Of a stretch of 64,000 nucleotides of DNA, positions 7,819-16,682 are shown one piece after another; the stretch's first letter is position 1; every line of letters starts with the position of its first letter. A program made the position numbers and the translations under genes. The notes beneath the pieces were generated by a model. The model was given only the letters and a program-made list of their open reading frames with translations, ran no database searches and had not been told where the DNA came from. Source of the stretch: Acidobacteriaceae bacterium TAA 166 (GTDB lineage: Bacteria > Acidobacteriota > Terriglobia > Terriglobales > Acidobacteriaceae); NCBI GenBank assembly GCA_000421065.1, contig ATWD01000002.1, positions 310,001-374,000 on the forward strand, given 5' to 3'.

Positions 7819-10071
7819 CTAGTGGGGCAGAAGTCCGAAGACGGCGACCCCGGTGGGAGTACCGACATATACCTTGCCATTGACGACCATGGGCACGATG
7901 AACTTATTGCCCATGCCGAAGCCATCGCGGTTGTTCGCGGCCTGTGTGCTGTTGTAGAGCTCATGGCCGAGGTTGGCGGGATCGTAGGCGTGCAGGATGG
8001 CGGGTGCGGTGGTCGCCGAATCCAGCGCCCAGACGATGCCCGTATTGTTGTTGGTGCCGTCGAAGGTGATGGTAGGAGTAGGTCCGGGATGGCCGAACTT
8101 GGTTGGAGACGAGCTGGATGGGCTGGTTGCCATCTTCGCGTTCTGAAGCGGATACGCTCGAAGCGTATCCGAGTCGGAGGCGTAGTAGAGGGTTCCGTTG
8201 AAGTAGGCGGGCGAGGAATAGACCAAGCCAGCGTTGGCGTTGGGCAGCTCCTGATAGACGTTGCTGTTGTCCGTCGGGTCGGAGGCGGTGTTGAACTTGC
8301 CCAGGTTGTCACGGTCGGCGAGGTAGATGTTCTTGTCCTTGCCGGCGGCGACAACCAGATGGTGCACACCGCCGTTCGCATCGGTCTGGTCGGGGAGGAG
8401 AAGGACCCCGCCGGAGCCGAGATCGAGGTCCTGCGAGGACTCCGAGGGGCCATTGAACATCTCGAAGTAGTCGGCGATGGTGAGCTTGTTGTTTGCGGTC
8501 GAGAAGCGGATCAGGGCATTGCCATAGTCTCCCTGTGAGGGGAAGCCGTTGCCGTCCAGCTGCGTATCGAAGGGGCCGTTGGCGATCGCCACATAGACAT
8601 TGTTGCTGGCGTCGGCGGCCAGTCCGGCACCGCTCATCCAGATCGATCCCTCGTGGCCGTTGGGGGTAAGGTTGAGAATTTGCTTCTGCTGTAGGGTGGT
8701 CTCGTCGTAGGTCATCAGCCAGGTGTTGTAGAGCCCCGCGTCGCAGTGCGAGGTCCATCCGGTGTAGAGGGTTCCGTTGAGCAGAAGCAGGGCGGCGCGC
8801 TCGGCGTACTGTGCGGGGTCGAAGACGACGTTGCCGTTCTGGGCGTTGTCGCCGGTTCCGGGGAAGGTGGCAGTGACCTCGGTCGGGGTGCCGATCTCGG
8901 CTCCGGTGGTGAGGTCGAGGGCGTGCAGGCGGTGATGGTAGCCGCCGCTGGAATCTTTGCTGGTGGCGACGACGAAGATGGTGCCGTTGGTGCCTTTGGT
9001 GCGGTCGATCACCGGCGTGGCGCTGATGCCGATCTCAGGCGTGATCTGGGTGCAGTTGTGGTTGTCGCTGGGGGTCTCCCCGGGGCCGAGCGTGGACATG
9101 CTCCAGAGCTGAGTTCCATTGTCGGCATCGAAGGCGTAGAGGGTTCCATGCTCGGTGCCAGCGTAGAGGACGTTGTGCTGTTGGCCCCCGATGGGGACGT
9201 TCGAGAGATAGAGAGGCTGCGCATCGACGTGGCCATCCATATTCAGCATGTTGAGCTTGCCGAAGGTGGAGGAGTTGACGTTGGACTGGTTGAGGATGGT
9301 CTCGCTGGAGTTGAGGCCGGAGCGTGACAGGTCGTAGTGGAAGGTGGTGACGTCGGGGATCTTGGTCGACATCGCTGCCTGCACGGTGAGGACGACGGGG
9401 GAGCTGTGGCTGAGGGCTCCGGAGGTCCCGGTAAAGGTGAGAGTAGAGGTTCCGCCCACAGCAGTAAGGGCGGCGGTGAGCGTGGTGCTGGAGGAGGTTC
9501 CGGGCGTCAGGGTGAGGGTTGCGGGGTTGGCGGTGACCCCGGTGGGGAGGCCGGTAATGGCGACCGAGACCTGTCCGCTGAAGGAGTTCAAGGGATTGGC
9601 GGTGACGTTGATGGTGCCTGACGCGGCCCCGGCGGTGAGGCTCAGAGAGGACGGAGCCACGGTGAGGTTGAAGTCAGGCGGAGGGGCGACGGTGGCCATG
9701 ACAGCCGCCGTGTGCGAGAGCATCCCCGAGGTTCCTGTGAGGGTGATGGTGGTGGCGCCGCCAGCTGCTGAGGTGGAAGCGGAGAGGGCGATGTTCTGCG
9801 CCGCGCCCGGCGTCAGGGTAAGGCTGGTGGGATTGGCGGTGACGCCGTTGGGGAGGCCGGCGACCGAGACCGTCACGGGGGTATTGAAACCGTTTGAGGC
9901 GGTGGCGGTGACGCTGACCTGCTGGGGAGCGGCACCCGGCATCAGGGTCAGCGTCGAGGGGGAGGCCGCGAGAGAGAAGTCTGCTGGAGGTTTCGAGCTG
10001 CTGCTGCAGGAGATCAGCAGCAGAGAGAGAACAAGGCTGGAGCATGCGAGGAACTTCGAGAAGGAAGCCAT
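7819..10071 (-). CDS. Ig-like repeat, beta-propeller lipoprotein
   Basis: A 750-residue exported protein. The N-terminus is a lipoprotein signal with lipobox LLISC, giving an acylated Cys followed by a Ser-rich linker. Two similar Ig-like modules follow, each starting DF(S/N)L and containing GLPxGVTANPxxLTLTPG, ending near residue 210. The rest carries PQQ-dehydrogenase-like propeller blades such as VLYAGTEHGTLYAFDADNG and YLADRDNLGKF. No dehydrogenase active-site motif is evident, so it is more likely a structural or binding surface protein than an enzyme. ATG 10071 has GGAGAG upstream; the open frame upstream lacks a signal. Confidence 0.75.
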   Translation of the reverse strand: MASFSKFLACSSLVLSLLLISCSSSSKPPADFSLAASPSTLTLMPGAAPQQVSVTATASNGFNTPVTVSVAGLPNGVTANPTSLTLTPGAAQNIALSASTSAAGGATTITLTGTSGMLSHTAAVMATVAPPPDFNLTVAPSSLSLTAGAASGTINVTANPLNSFSGQVSVAITGLPTGVTANPATLTLTPGTSSSTTLTAALTAVGGTSTLTFTGTSGALSHSSPVVLTVQAAMSTKIPDVTTFHYDLSRSGLNSSETILNQSNVNSSTFGKLNMLNMDGHVDAQPLYLSNVPIGGQQHNVLYAGTEHGTLYAFDADNGTQLWSMSTLGPGETPSDNHNCTQITPEIGISATPVIDRTKGTNGTIFVVATSKDSSGGYHHRLHALDLTTGAEIGTPTEVTATFPGTGDNAQNGNVVFDPAQYAERAALLLLNGTLYTGWTSHCDAGLYNTWLMTYDETTLQQKQILNLTPNGHEGSIWMSGAGLAADASNNVYVAIANGPFDTQLDGNGFPSQGDYGNALIRFSTANNKLTIADYFEMFNGPSESSQDLDLGSGGVLLLPDQTDANGGVHHLVVAAGKDKNIYLADRDNLGKFNTASDPTDNSNVYQELPNANAGLVYSSPAYFNGTLYYASDSDTLRAYPLQNAKMATSPSSSSPTKFGHPGPTPTITFDGTNNNTGIVWALDSATTAPAILHAYDPANLGHELYNSTQAANNRDGFGMGNKFIVPMVVNGKVYVGTPTGVAVFGLLPH

Positions 10072-10207
10072 GGAAGACTCTCCGGGACAACGGATTGGAT
10101 TTGGTCGGGCTTGCCGTTCGTACAGCATGTCCACGGTATCTATTGGCGGCGCTCGATTTGTCATGGTGATGTCTTCAAGTTGTTAAATCAAAGTTGAAGG
10201 GTTACGA

Positions 10208-10310
10208 GTGCTCTTTACGCCGACCAGCGGGAGGGGCCCTCGGGCGTTGCGGGTATATGCGTCGCGGAGGGTGCGCCCCACGCGCAGTAGGCCCGCGCGA
10301 CGGCGCCTGT
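10208..10310. repeat. Dispersed palindromic element, copy C (partial)
   Basis: Contains the right half of the family: CGACCAGCGGGAGG, a GGGTATATGCGTC segment, the CCCCACGCGCAGTAGGCCC arm and the end GGCGCCTGTCTTC. The left half is absent, so this is a truncated copy. Confidence 0.6.
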
Positions 10311-10332
10311 CTTCCTCCGAAAGAGGAGGCAG

Positions 10333-10405
10333 GGTACCTCAGCGGCTGAAGCCGTTTCTCTTCGGAGGTTTTTGTGGCACGGCTGAAGCCGTGCCCTTAA
10401 CGAAG
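10333..10405. repeat. Second hairpin repeat type (CGGCTGAAGCCG)
   Basis: Two short palindromes, CGGCTGAAGCCG and GGCACGGCTGAAGCCGTGCC, are separated by 22 bases that include CTTCGGAGG, preceded by GGGTACCTCAG. The layout resembles noncoding hairpin repeats common in acidobacterial genomes; that comparison is from memory. Confidence 0.55.
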
Positions 10406-10649
10406 CGGTTCGAGCTTCTGGCCTTGTGAAGATCTTTGCGCGGAAGAGTCTGGGGAATCCACTTTCCGCGAGAACTATATCCACACTCGCCGGGGGATTT
10501 TATTCCTCGGATCACTCTCCGGTAACGGTTGCCTTACCGTCGTTTCGGATGAGGACAGTTCCATCGCCTCACGCTTTCTTTTGACTTCGTAACGTAACTT
10601 TTTTCTCAGATTTACGTTTGATGAATAGGTGATGTTTGCCGGAGGAAGT

Positions 10650-11975
10650 ATGAAACGGGGTCGTCGATGGAGTATAGAGCTGGCGGGCGTGTTGGTTCTC
10701 GTTGGTCTTTCAGGCGTTGGTTTTTCGCAAGATAAGCAGGATAAGCCGGTAGCGGACGCTCAGGTGGAGGCGAATGTCCTGAAGGCGCTCGCGTCGGCTC
10801 CGGAGTTGACGGATCAGGCGATCGGCTCGTCCACTGTCTATGGAACAGTCACTTTGAGCGGATCGGTTCAGAGCGAGGCTCTGCGAGACAAGGCGGAGAA
10901 GCTTGTGGCCAATACCGCCGGCGTCAAGAAGGTCGTTGACGAGCTTGTGGTCGGTACTCCGGCTCCGGCTCAAACGGGCGTTTCGCAGCCTCAGGATGAG
11001 GGAGCGCAGCAGGCGCAGGCTGGCGATCCTTACTCCCAGGGAGCTCAAGGGAACGATCCTTCGGCAGCCTCTCAGCAGGGGACTCTGCAATCCGATGGCA
11101 CCATTGCTCCTTCGGCGCCTCCCTATCCGCAGCAGCCGCCCCAACCGCGAAGCGCTCCGGTCCCGGGGGAGCAATCGAACGGACAGGGGTATTCTCCTTA
11201 TCCTCAATCGGGACAGCAATATCCGCAAAATGGGCAGCCCTCTCCTTATGGCGGTCCCTATTCCCGTCCGGCACCCCCTCCGCGGCCTTATAGGGTGCAA
11301 CAGGCGGGCCAGCCGGTCGTCGTTCCCTCCGGTACTGTTCTCCGGGTCCGGATCAACCAGGCCATGGATAGCCGTCATACCCAGCCGGGCTCAGGCTTCG
11401 ACGGCGTTGTGCTGAACGACATCGTGCTTGGAGGACAAGTCGCCATCCCCCGCGGCGCGGCGGTTCAGGGTAGGGTCTCCGATACGCAGCCGAGTGGGGA
11501 CCTGCGCGGCAAGGGCGGGATCGCTTTGGAATTGAATCAGATTACGCTTGAAGGCCACCCCTATCCGATCACCACGGAGTCCTGGATGCATCAGGGCTAC
11601 AGTAAGACGGGACAGACCGTTGGCACCACGGTCGGACTGGGTGCCGTGGGAGCCACGATCGGAGCCGTCGCCGGAGGAGGGCCGGGAGCCCTTCTGGGTG
11701 CTGGAATCGGGGCAATCGCCGGGCTGGGAGCGTCTTCCGCCTCGCACCAGGGCGATGCAACTGTACCCTCGGAGGCGATTGTGGACTTCCGTCTGAACCA
11801 GCAGGCTCCGCTCTTGACCGTCTCTCAGGCCGAGCTGGACCGGTTAGGAGCCGTGTTTCCGCCACCGCAAGGGGGGCAGCCGGGGTTGAGGAGAAGGTAT
11901 TACTATCCTCCTCCGCCGCCTCCCCCTCCTTATTCCTATGGACCGGGGTACTATCCCTATCCGTACTACCGGTAA
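10650..11975 (+). CDS. BON domain and glycine-zipper envelope protein
   Basis: A 441-residue exported protein. After a signal peptide ending near GFSQ comes a BON domain (about 35-105, with the YGTVTLSGSV core), which in other proteins binds lipids or membranes. A long Pro/Gln/Gly/Tyr-rich linker follows, then a domain beginning VVVPSGTVLRVRINQAMDS and a glycine-zipper stretch (VGLGAVGATIGAVAGGGPG and following). The end is Pro/Tyr rich (PPPPPPPPYSYGPGYYPYP). It is likely an outer-membrane-associated or periplasmic protein. ATG 10650 has GGAGGA just upstream. Confidence 0.75.
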   Translation: MKRGRRWSIELAGVLVLVGLSGVGFSQDKQDKPVADAQVEANVLKALASAPELTDQAIGSSTVYGTVTLSGSVQSEALRDKAEKLVANTAGVKKVVDELVVGTPAPAQTGVSQPQDEGAQQAQAGDPYSQGAQGNDPSAASQQGTLQSDGTIAPSAPPYPQQPPQPRSAPVPGEQSNGQGYSPYPQSGQQYPQNGQPSPYGGPYSRPAPPPRPYRVQQAGQPVVVPSGTVLRVRINQAMDSRHTQPGSGFDGVVLNDIVLGGQVAIPRGAAVQGRVSDTQPSGDLRGKGGIALELNQITLEGHPYPITTESWMHQGYSKTGQTVGTTVGLGAVGATIGAVAGGGPGALLGAGIGAIAGLGASSASHQGDATVPSEAIVDFRLNQQAPLLTVSQAELDRLGAVFPPPQGGQPGLRRRYYYPPPPPPPPYSYGPGYYPYPYYR

Positions 11976-11994
11976 AAGACTCAATTGATCGAAG

Positions 11995-12027
11995 GCGAAG
12001 GGGTCGAATTTCGGCCCCTTCGCTTTT
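11995..12027 (+). terminator. Intrinsic terminator after the BON protein gene
   Basis: A 9-bp perfect stem GCGAAGGGG / CCCCTTCGC with an 11-base spacer is followed by TTTT, 20 bases after the stop codon. Confidence 0.85.
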
Positions 12028-12101
12028 AGATTTAGGCTTCCGGCTTGCACCCTCTGCCTCTTCGTCGCACAATCATCTTAACGATCGGTTGGAGGTAGCC
12101 T

Positions 12102-12704
12102 ATGTCTTGCCGGCGTCTTCTCTCACTCGTTCTCACCGTTGCGTCGTCGACTCTCCTCGCTCTCACGCCCGGTTCCCAGGCTCCCGATTTCAAAGGGACG
12201 GATTCGAACGGGGCAATTCATACCCTGTCTCAATACCATGGCAAATACGTTGTGCTCGAGTGGGCCAACCAGAGATGTCCTTACGACCAGAAGCACTATC
12301 TCAGCGGAAATATGGAGGCGTTGCAGAGGCAGTGGACCGACAAAGGAGTCGTTTGGCTTTCGGTGCTGTCTTCGGCTCCTGGAGAACAGGGCAATGTAAC
12401 TCCTGCCGAGGAAAATCAGTACCTCAAGAAGATGAATGCCGCTCCCACCGCTGCGTTACTGGACCCCGAAGGGACGATTGGACGGCTCTACCAGGCGAAG
12501 ACGACGCCTCATATCTTCGTCATCGATCCTCAAGGGAAGCTGGTCTATCAGGGTGCGATCGATGACAAGCCGACCACGGACCGGGCGGACATCAAAACAG
12601 CGCACAACTACCTCAATGAGGCCTTGAATGCGTCGATGGCGGGAAAGCCAGTGACGGTAGCGACTACTCGCCCCTATGGCTGTTCCGTCAAGTACAAAGA
12701 TTAG
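12102..12704 (+). CDS. Secreted redoxin-domain (AhpC/TSA-like) protein
   Basis: A 200-residue thioredoxin-fold protein with an N-terminal signal. The conserved region begins at PGSQAPDFKGTDSNG and contains WANQRCPYDQKHY, the position of the peroxidatic or single reactive Cys. The usual CxxC is not present. The second cysteine is near the C-terminus (YGCSVKY). The cis-Pro region is TTPHIFVIDPQGKLVYQGAIDD. This group is found as periplasmic redoxins often linked to metal or cytochrome handling; the exact role is unknown. The gene is monocistronic, with GGAGGTAG upstream of the ATG. Confidence 0.8.
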   Translation: MSCRRLLSLVLTVASSTLLALTPGSQAPDFKGTDSNGAIHTLSQYHGKYVVLEWANQRCPYDQKHYLSGNMEALQRQWTDKGVVWLSVLSSAPGEQGNVTPAEENQYLKKMNAAPTAALLDPEGTIGRLYQAKTTPHIFVIDPQGKLVYQGAIDDKPTTDRADIKTAHNYLNEALNASMAGKPVTVATTRPYGCSVKYKD

Positions 12705-12739
12705 AGCCGGCCGACACGGGGAGAGTGGCCTCTGTGGAG

Positions 12740-14044
12740 CTAAGAGCAAGACTGTGCCCGGTCGAGCAGAAGTTTGCATTCGCGCGCGTTTCGGGTGAGT
12801 CCCGCTGCACGCTCAAACTCCTCTCGAGCTTCTTTATACCGGCCTAACTTCCACAACATATCTCCGCGCACACTGGGCAGCAGGTGGTAGTCCTTAAGGG
12901 TGGGTTCGTCCAGAAGACGATCGATGAGGGGAAGGGCGGCCGAGGGCCCCTCGGCCATCGAGACGGCGACGGCCCGGTTAAGCTCGATGATCGGGGAGGG
13001 AGAGAGTTCTGCGAGTTGTGCATAAAGCGCGGAGATGCGATGCCAGTCGGTCGTCTCTGCCGTTCTCGCCCGGGCGTGACAGGCTGCGATCGCCGCCTGC
13101 AAGGTATAGGAACCGGGCGCCATACCAAGACGGGATGCGATCCGTTCCGCCTGTTCCAGGGCGCCGAGCCCACGGGCAATGAGGATCTGATCCCAGCGTG
13201 AACGATCCTGGTCGAAGAGGAGAACCGGCTCGCCCGTGGGACCGACGCGTGCGTTGAGGCGGGAAGCCTGAATCTCCATAAGCGCGGCGAGGCCATGAAC
13301 CTCTGACTCCGAGGGCACCAACTCGGCGAGGATACGGCCGAGGCGCAAGGCGTCTTCACATAGCGCCGGACGCGTCCAGTCGTCACCGGCCGTCGCCGAA
13401 TAGCCCTCATTGAAGATGAGATAGATCACCTGGAGGACGGAGGTAAGGCGCGAGAGAAACTCCTCTCCTCGAGGAACCTCGAAGGGAATCTTCGCCTCGG
13501 TCAGGGTTCGCTTGGCGCGGACGATCCGCTGCGCGATGGTGGCTTCGGAGAGAAGGAAGGCCCGGGCGATCTCTCCGGTCTTGAGGCCTCCAAGCAGCCG
13601 CAAGGTAAGGGCGACGCGGGATTCAGGCGCGAGAATGGGGTGGCAGGAGATAAAGATGAGACGGAGAAGATCGTCGGAGATCAAATCATCGATCACCTCA
13701 TGAATATCGTCAGGAGTGAGTTGATTTGAGGAATCGAGCTCATAGCTGATCTGCCGATGCTTGCGATCGAGAAGTTTCCTGCGGCGAAACAAATCGATGG
13801 CCCGATTCTTCGCCGCAGCCATCAGCCACGCTCCAGGGTTGGCTGGAACTCCCGTCCGGGGCCAGCGCTCGAGCGCGGTCACAAGAGCGTCCTGAGCCAG
13901 ATCTTCCGCCAGGCCGACATCGCGTACGATGCGAGTGAGCGCGGCGATGAGTCGAGCCGACTCAATACGCCAGACAGCGTCGATGGATCGATCGATCTCG
14001 CTCGAACGTGGTGTACCGGCGGCGATGGACCACTCGGAGTTCAT
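12740..14044 (-). CDS. ECF42-type RNA polymerase sigma factor with C-terminal extension
   Basis: A 434-residue sigma factor. Region 2 includes RIVRDVGLAEDLAQDALVTA then RWPRTGVPANPGAWLMAAAK and NRAIDLFRRR; region 4 contains LGGLKTGEIARAFLLSEATI. A long helical C-terminal part with NEGYSATAGDD follows, ending in TPR-like repeats; this architecture defines the ECF42 group. Such factors have no anti-sigma and are usually encoded beside DGPF/YCII-type proteins, but none is present here. ATG 14044 is chosen; the frame extends upstream into the opposing ATPase gene without signals. It is divergent from that copper ATPase with only 95 bases between. Confidence 0.88.
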   Translation of the reverse strand: MNSEWSIAAGTPRSSEIDRSIDAVWRIESARLIAALTRIVRDVGLAEDLAQDALVTALERWPRTGVPANPGAWLMAAAKNRAIDLFRRRKLLDRKHRQISYELDSSNQLTPDDIHEVIDDLISDDLLRLIFISCHPILAPESRVALTLRLLGGLKTGEIARAFLLSEATIAQRIVRAKRTLTEAKIPFEVPRGEEFLSRLTSVLQVIYLIFNEGYSATAGDDWTRPALCEDALRLGRILAELVPSESEVHGLAALMEIQASRLNARVGPTGEPVLLFDQDRSRWDQILIARGLGALEQAERIASRLGMAPGSYTLQAAIAACHARARTAETTDWHRISALYAQLAELSPSPIIELNRAVAVSMAEGPSAALPLIDRLLDEPTLKDYHLLPSVRGDMLWKLGRYKEAREEFERAAGLTRNARECKLLLDRAQSCS

Positions 14045-14139
14045 CGCAACGATGACATCACCTCGGGACCGGGTATGGCAAGGTGGATGTGTAATGAAGG
14101 ATCGGGTTGTTCGTCTGCAAGGGTGAAGGAGAGGTTCGA

Positions 14140-16617
14140 GTGAGCGAGATGGCAAAAGACCCGGTCTGTGGAATGCAGGTAGCCGTCGATTCAGCGAAGT
14201 GGACGGCAGAGCACGATGAAAAAAAGTGGTTTTTCTGCGGTGAAGGCTGTAGGAAGAAATTCGAAGCCGATCCAGCCAGCTATGACGGCTCTCGGGATTC
14301 GACCAGGCATCTGGTCTCCCTTTGTGGAGCCAGCTCAACGCCGGAAGTTTGTTGCGGCTCCAAGCCGACCGTTGCCGTCGCGAAGCCGGCTCCTCGTGGG
14401 ACGGGGGGATATACCTGTCCCATGCATCCGGAGGTGATCTCCGACCGCATGGGGACGTGCCCAAAGTGTGGAATGGCGCTTGAGCCGGTCGCACCAGTGA
14501 TGGCCCGGATAGAGTACACCTGTCCGATGCATCCCGAGATTGTGAAGGACGGTCCCGGAAGCTGTCCGATCTGCGGGATGGCGCTCGAGCCGCGTGAGGT
14601 GACTGCGGACGCCGAGAACCCGGAGCTCAAGGGCATGCTTCGAAGATTCTGGATCGGCGTGGCGTTGACGCTGCCGCTGCTGGGGGAAATGGTTCTGGAG
14701 ATACTGCCGGGACATCCTTTCGCCGCTCTGCTCGGAAGCCGATGGATGGCATGGGGGCAGATGGCCCTGGCGACTCCGGTGGTGCTGTGGTGCGGTTGGC
14801 CGTTCTTCGAACGCGGGTGGGCCTCGGTGATTCATCGCAGCCTCAACATGTTTACCCTGATCGCGATGGGAACCGGGACGGCTTATCTCTACAGTGTGAT
14901 GGTGGTGGTCGCGCCTGGAATCTTTCCGGACTCCTTCCGTGGCCATGGAGGTGCCCTGGGGTTGTACTTTGAGGCCGCCGCGGTGATCACGGTATTGGTG
15001 CTGCTGGGACAGGTTCTGGAGCTGCGAGCGAGGGATAAAACCGGAGAGGCGATCCGGGCGCTGTTGGGCCTGGTGCCGAAGACGGCTCGCCGGATCGCAG
15101 CGGACGGCTCGGAGACCGATATCCCTTTGAGCGAGATTGTCGTGGGAGACATATTGCGCGTTCGCCCCGGCGAAAAACTTCCGGTGGATGGCGTCGTGCT
15201 GGAAGGGCGCAGCTCTGTGGATGAGTCGATGGTGACGGGCGAGCCTGTGCCGGTCGAAAAGACGAAAGGGGAGCGTGTCGTAGGAGCCACAATCAACGGA
15301 ACGGGCACACTGGTGATGGAGGCCGAGCGGATCGGATCGGATACGCTGCTGGCACAGATCGTGAGGATGGTGAGCGAGGCACAGAGATCGCGAGCGCCCA
15401 TTCAGGGGCTTGCGGACCGGGTCGCCGCTTACTTTGTTCCTGTGGTTTTGGGAATCGCGATTCTGGCCGCAATTGTATGGGGCGTCTGGGGACCGGAGCC
15501 GAGGCCCGCTCATGCGCTGTTGATCGCGGTCTCCGTGCTGCTGATCGCCTGTCCCTGTGCCCTGGGATTGGCGACTCCGATGTCGATCATGGTGGCGACC
15601 GGCCGCGGCGCCCATGAAGGCGTTTTGGTACGAAGCGCCGAGGCGCTCGAGCTCCTGGAAAAGGTCGATATGCTGGTGATCGATAAGACCGGAACCCTGA
15701 CCGAGGGAAGACCCCGCGTGAGTCAGATCCTTCCCGCCGATGGGGGAAGCGACTCCGATCTACTGAGGCTTGTGGCCAGCCTGGAGCGAGCAAGCGAACA
15801 TCCTCTGGCGGCAGCCATAATCGCGGCAGCCCAGGAACGCAGGATCGCACTCGAGGAGGTTGCTGAGTTCGTCTCGATTCCGGGAAGAGGGATCACAGGT
15901 AAGATCGGCGACCAGCATATCGCGGTAGGGAACTCCGCTCTCATGCGGGATCAAGGATTGGACGTAGCCGCGATGGAGCGCCAGGCTGAACCGATGAGAC
16001 AGGATGGAAACACGGTGATGTCGGTCGCGATCGACGGAAGGCCGGCGGGATGGATTGCGGTATCGGACCCGATCAAGGCTTCATCGCCGCAGGTGATCGA
16101 CGAGCTGAAGCAAAGTGGCCTGACTCTCGTGATGGTCACGGGAGATCATCAAACCACAGCGGCGGCGACAGCGGCCAAGCTGGGAATTCGGTTTGAAGCC
16201 GAGGTATCGCCGGAGGGCAAAGCCGAAGCTGTACGGCGATTGCAGCGAGAAGGAAGGATTGTCGCGATGGCTGGAGACGGCATCAATGACGCTCCGGCAC
16301 TTGCGGCCGCGCAGGTAGGGATCGCGATGGGAACCGGAACCGATGTCGCCATCGCGGCCGGAGGGATCACGCTGGTCAGCGGCGATCTGCAGGGCATCCT
16401 GAGGGCGCGGCGCCTGAGCCAGAAGACCATGAGAAACATCCGGCAAAACCTCTTCTTCGCCTTCGTCTACAACGTAGCCGGCGTGCCGCTGGCCGCAGGG
16501 ATACTCTACCCCTTCTTCGGCTGGCTTTTGAATCCCATGATCGCAGCGGCTGCGATGAGCTTCAGCTCCGTGTCGGTGATCGCGAACGCGTTGCGGTTGC
16601 GAAGTGAGCGGCTGTAA
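14140..16617 (+). CDS. copA: Cu(I)-translocating P1B-type ATPase with YHS and metal-binding N-domains
   Basis: An 825-residue P-type ATPase. The N-terminus has a YHS domain (DPVCGMQV to about residue 50) and two heavy-metal-binding modules, each YTCPMHPE followed about 15 residues later by CPxCGMALEP, instead of HMA domains. The ion-binding motif is CPC (about 471-473), the phosphorylated Asp is in DKTGT (about 515), the TGEPVPVEK actuator, SEHPLA and GDGINDAPA motifs are all present. It exports copper(I), or a similar soft metal, to the periplasm. GTG 14140 has GGAGAGG 5 bases upstream; ATG 14149 is the alternative. A terminator follows directly. Confidence 0.9.
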   Translation: MSEMAKDPVCGMQVAVDSAKWTAEHDEKKWFFCGEGCRKKFEADPASYDGSRDSTRHLVSLCGASSTPEVCCGSKPTVAVAKPAPRGTGGYTCPMHPEVISDRMGTCPKCGMALEPVAPVMARIEYTCPMHPEIVKDGPGSCPICGMALEPREVTADAENPELKGMLRRFWIGVALTLPLLGEMVLEILPGHPFAALLGSRWMAWGQMALATPVVLWCGWPFFERGWASVIHRSLNMFTLIAMGTGTAYLYSVMVVVAPGIFPDSFRGHGGALGLYFEAAAVITVLVLLGQVLELRARDKTGEAIRALLGLVPKTARRIAADGSETDIPLSEIVVGDILRVRPGEKLPVDGVVLEGRSSVDESMVTGEPVPVEKTKGERVVGATINGTGTLVMEAERIGSDTLLAQIVRMVSEAQRSRAPIQGLADRVAAYFVPVVLGIAILAAIVWGVWGPEPRPAHALLIAVSVLLIACPCALGLATPMSIMVATGRGAHEGVLVRSAEALELLEKVDMLVIDKTGTLTEGRPRVSQILPADGGSDSDLLRLVASLERASEHPLAAAIIAAAQERRIALEEVAEFVSIPGRGITGKIGDQHIAVGNSALMRDQGLDVAAMERQAEPMRQDGNTVMSVAIDGRPAGWIAVSDPIKASSPQVIDELKQSGLTLVMVTGDHQTTAAATAAKLGIRFEAEVSPEGKAEAVRRLQREGRIVAMAGDGINDAPALAAAQVGIAMGTGTDVAIAAGGITLVSGDLQGILRARRLSQKTMRNIRQNLFFAFVYNVAGVPLAAGILYPFFGWLLNPMIAAAAMSFSSVSVIANALRLRSERL

Positions 16618-16631
16618 AGATATTTTTGCGC

Positions 16632-16662
16632 TACAAAGGCCCTCCGTTGGAGGGCCTTTGTA
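16632..16662. terminator. Bidirectional terminator
   Basis: A 14-bp perfect stem with a three-base loop GTT lies between the convergent ATPase and M16 peptidase genes. It can terminate both transcripts. Confidence 0.85.
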
Positions 16663-16682
16663 CATTCACGGAAACATCAAAG

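Larger units (their letters stand above)
10072..10649. other. Long intergenic region with repeats, no gene
   Basis: Separates two divergent envelope protein genes. It holds palindromic copy C (about 10208-10310) and a second type of hairpin repeat at 10333-10405. The AT-richer 10560-10628 stretch, containing TTGACT at 10581, probably carries the promoter of the BON protein gene. I see no RNA gene. Confidence 0.6.

Noticed and set aside
9360..10010. DNA-level repeats near the start of the beta-propeller lipoprotein gene
   Set aside because: They correspond to two homologous Ig-like modules in the protein and need no mobile-element explanation.
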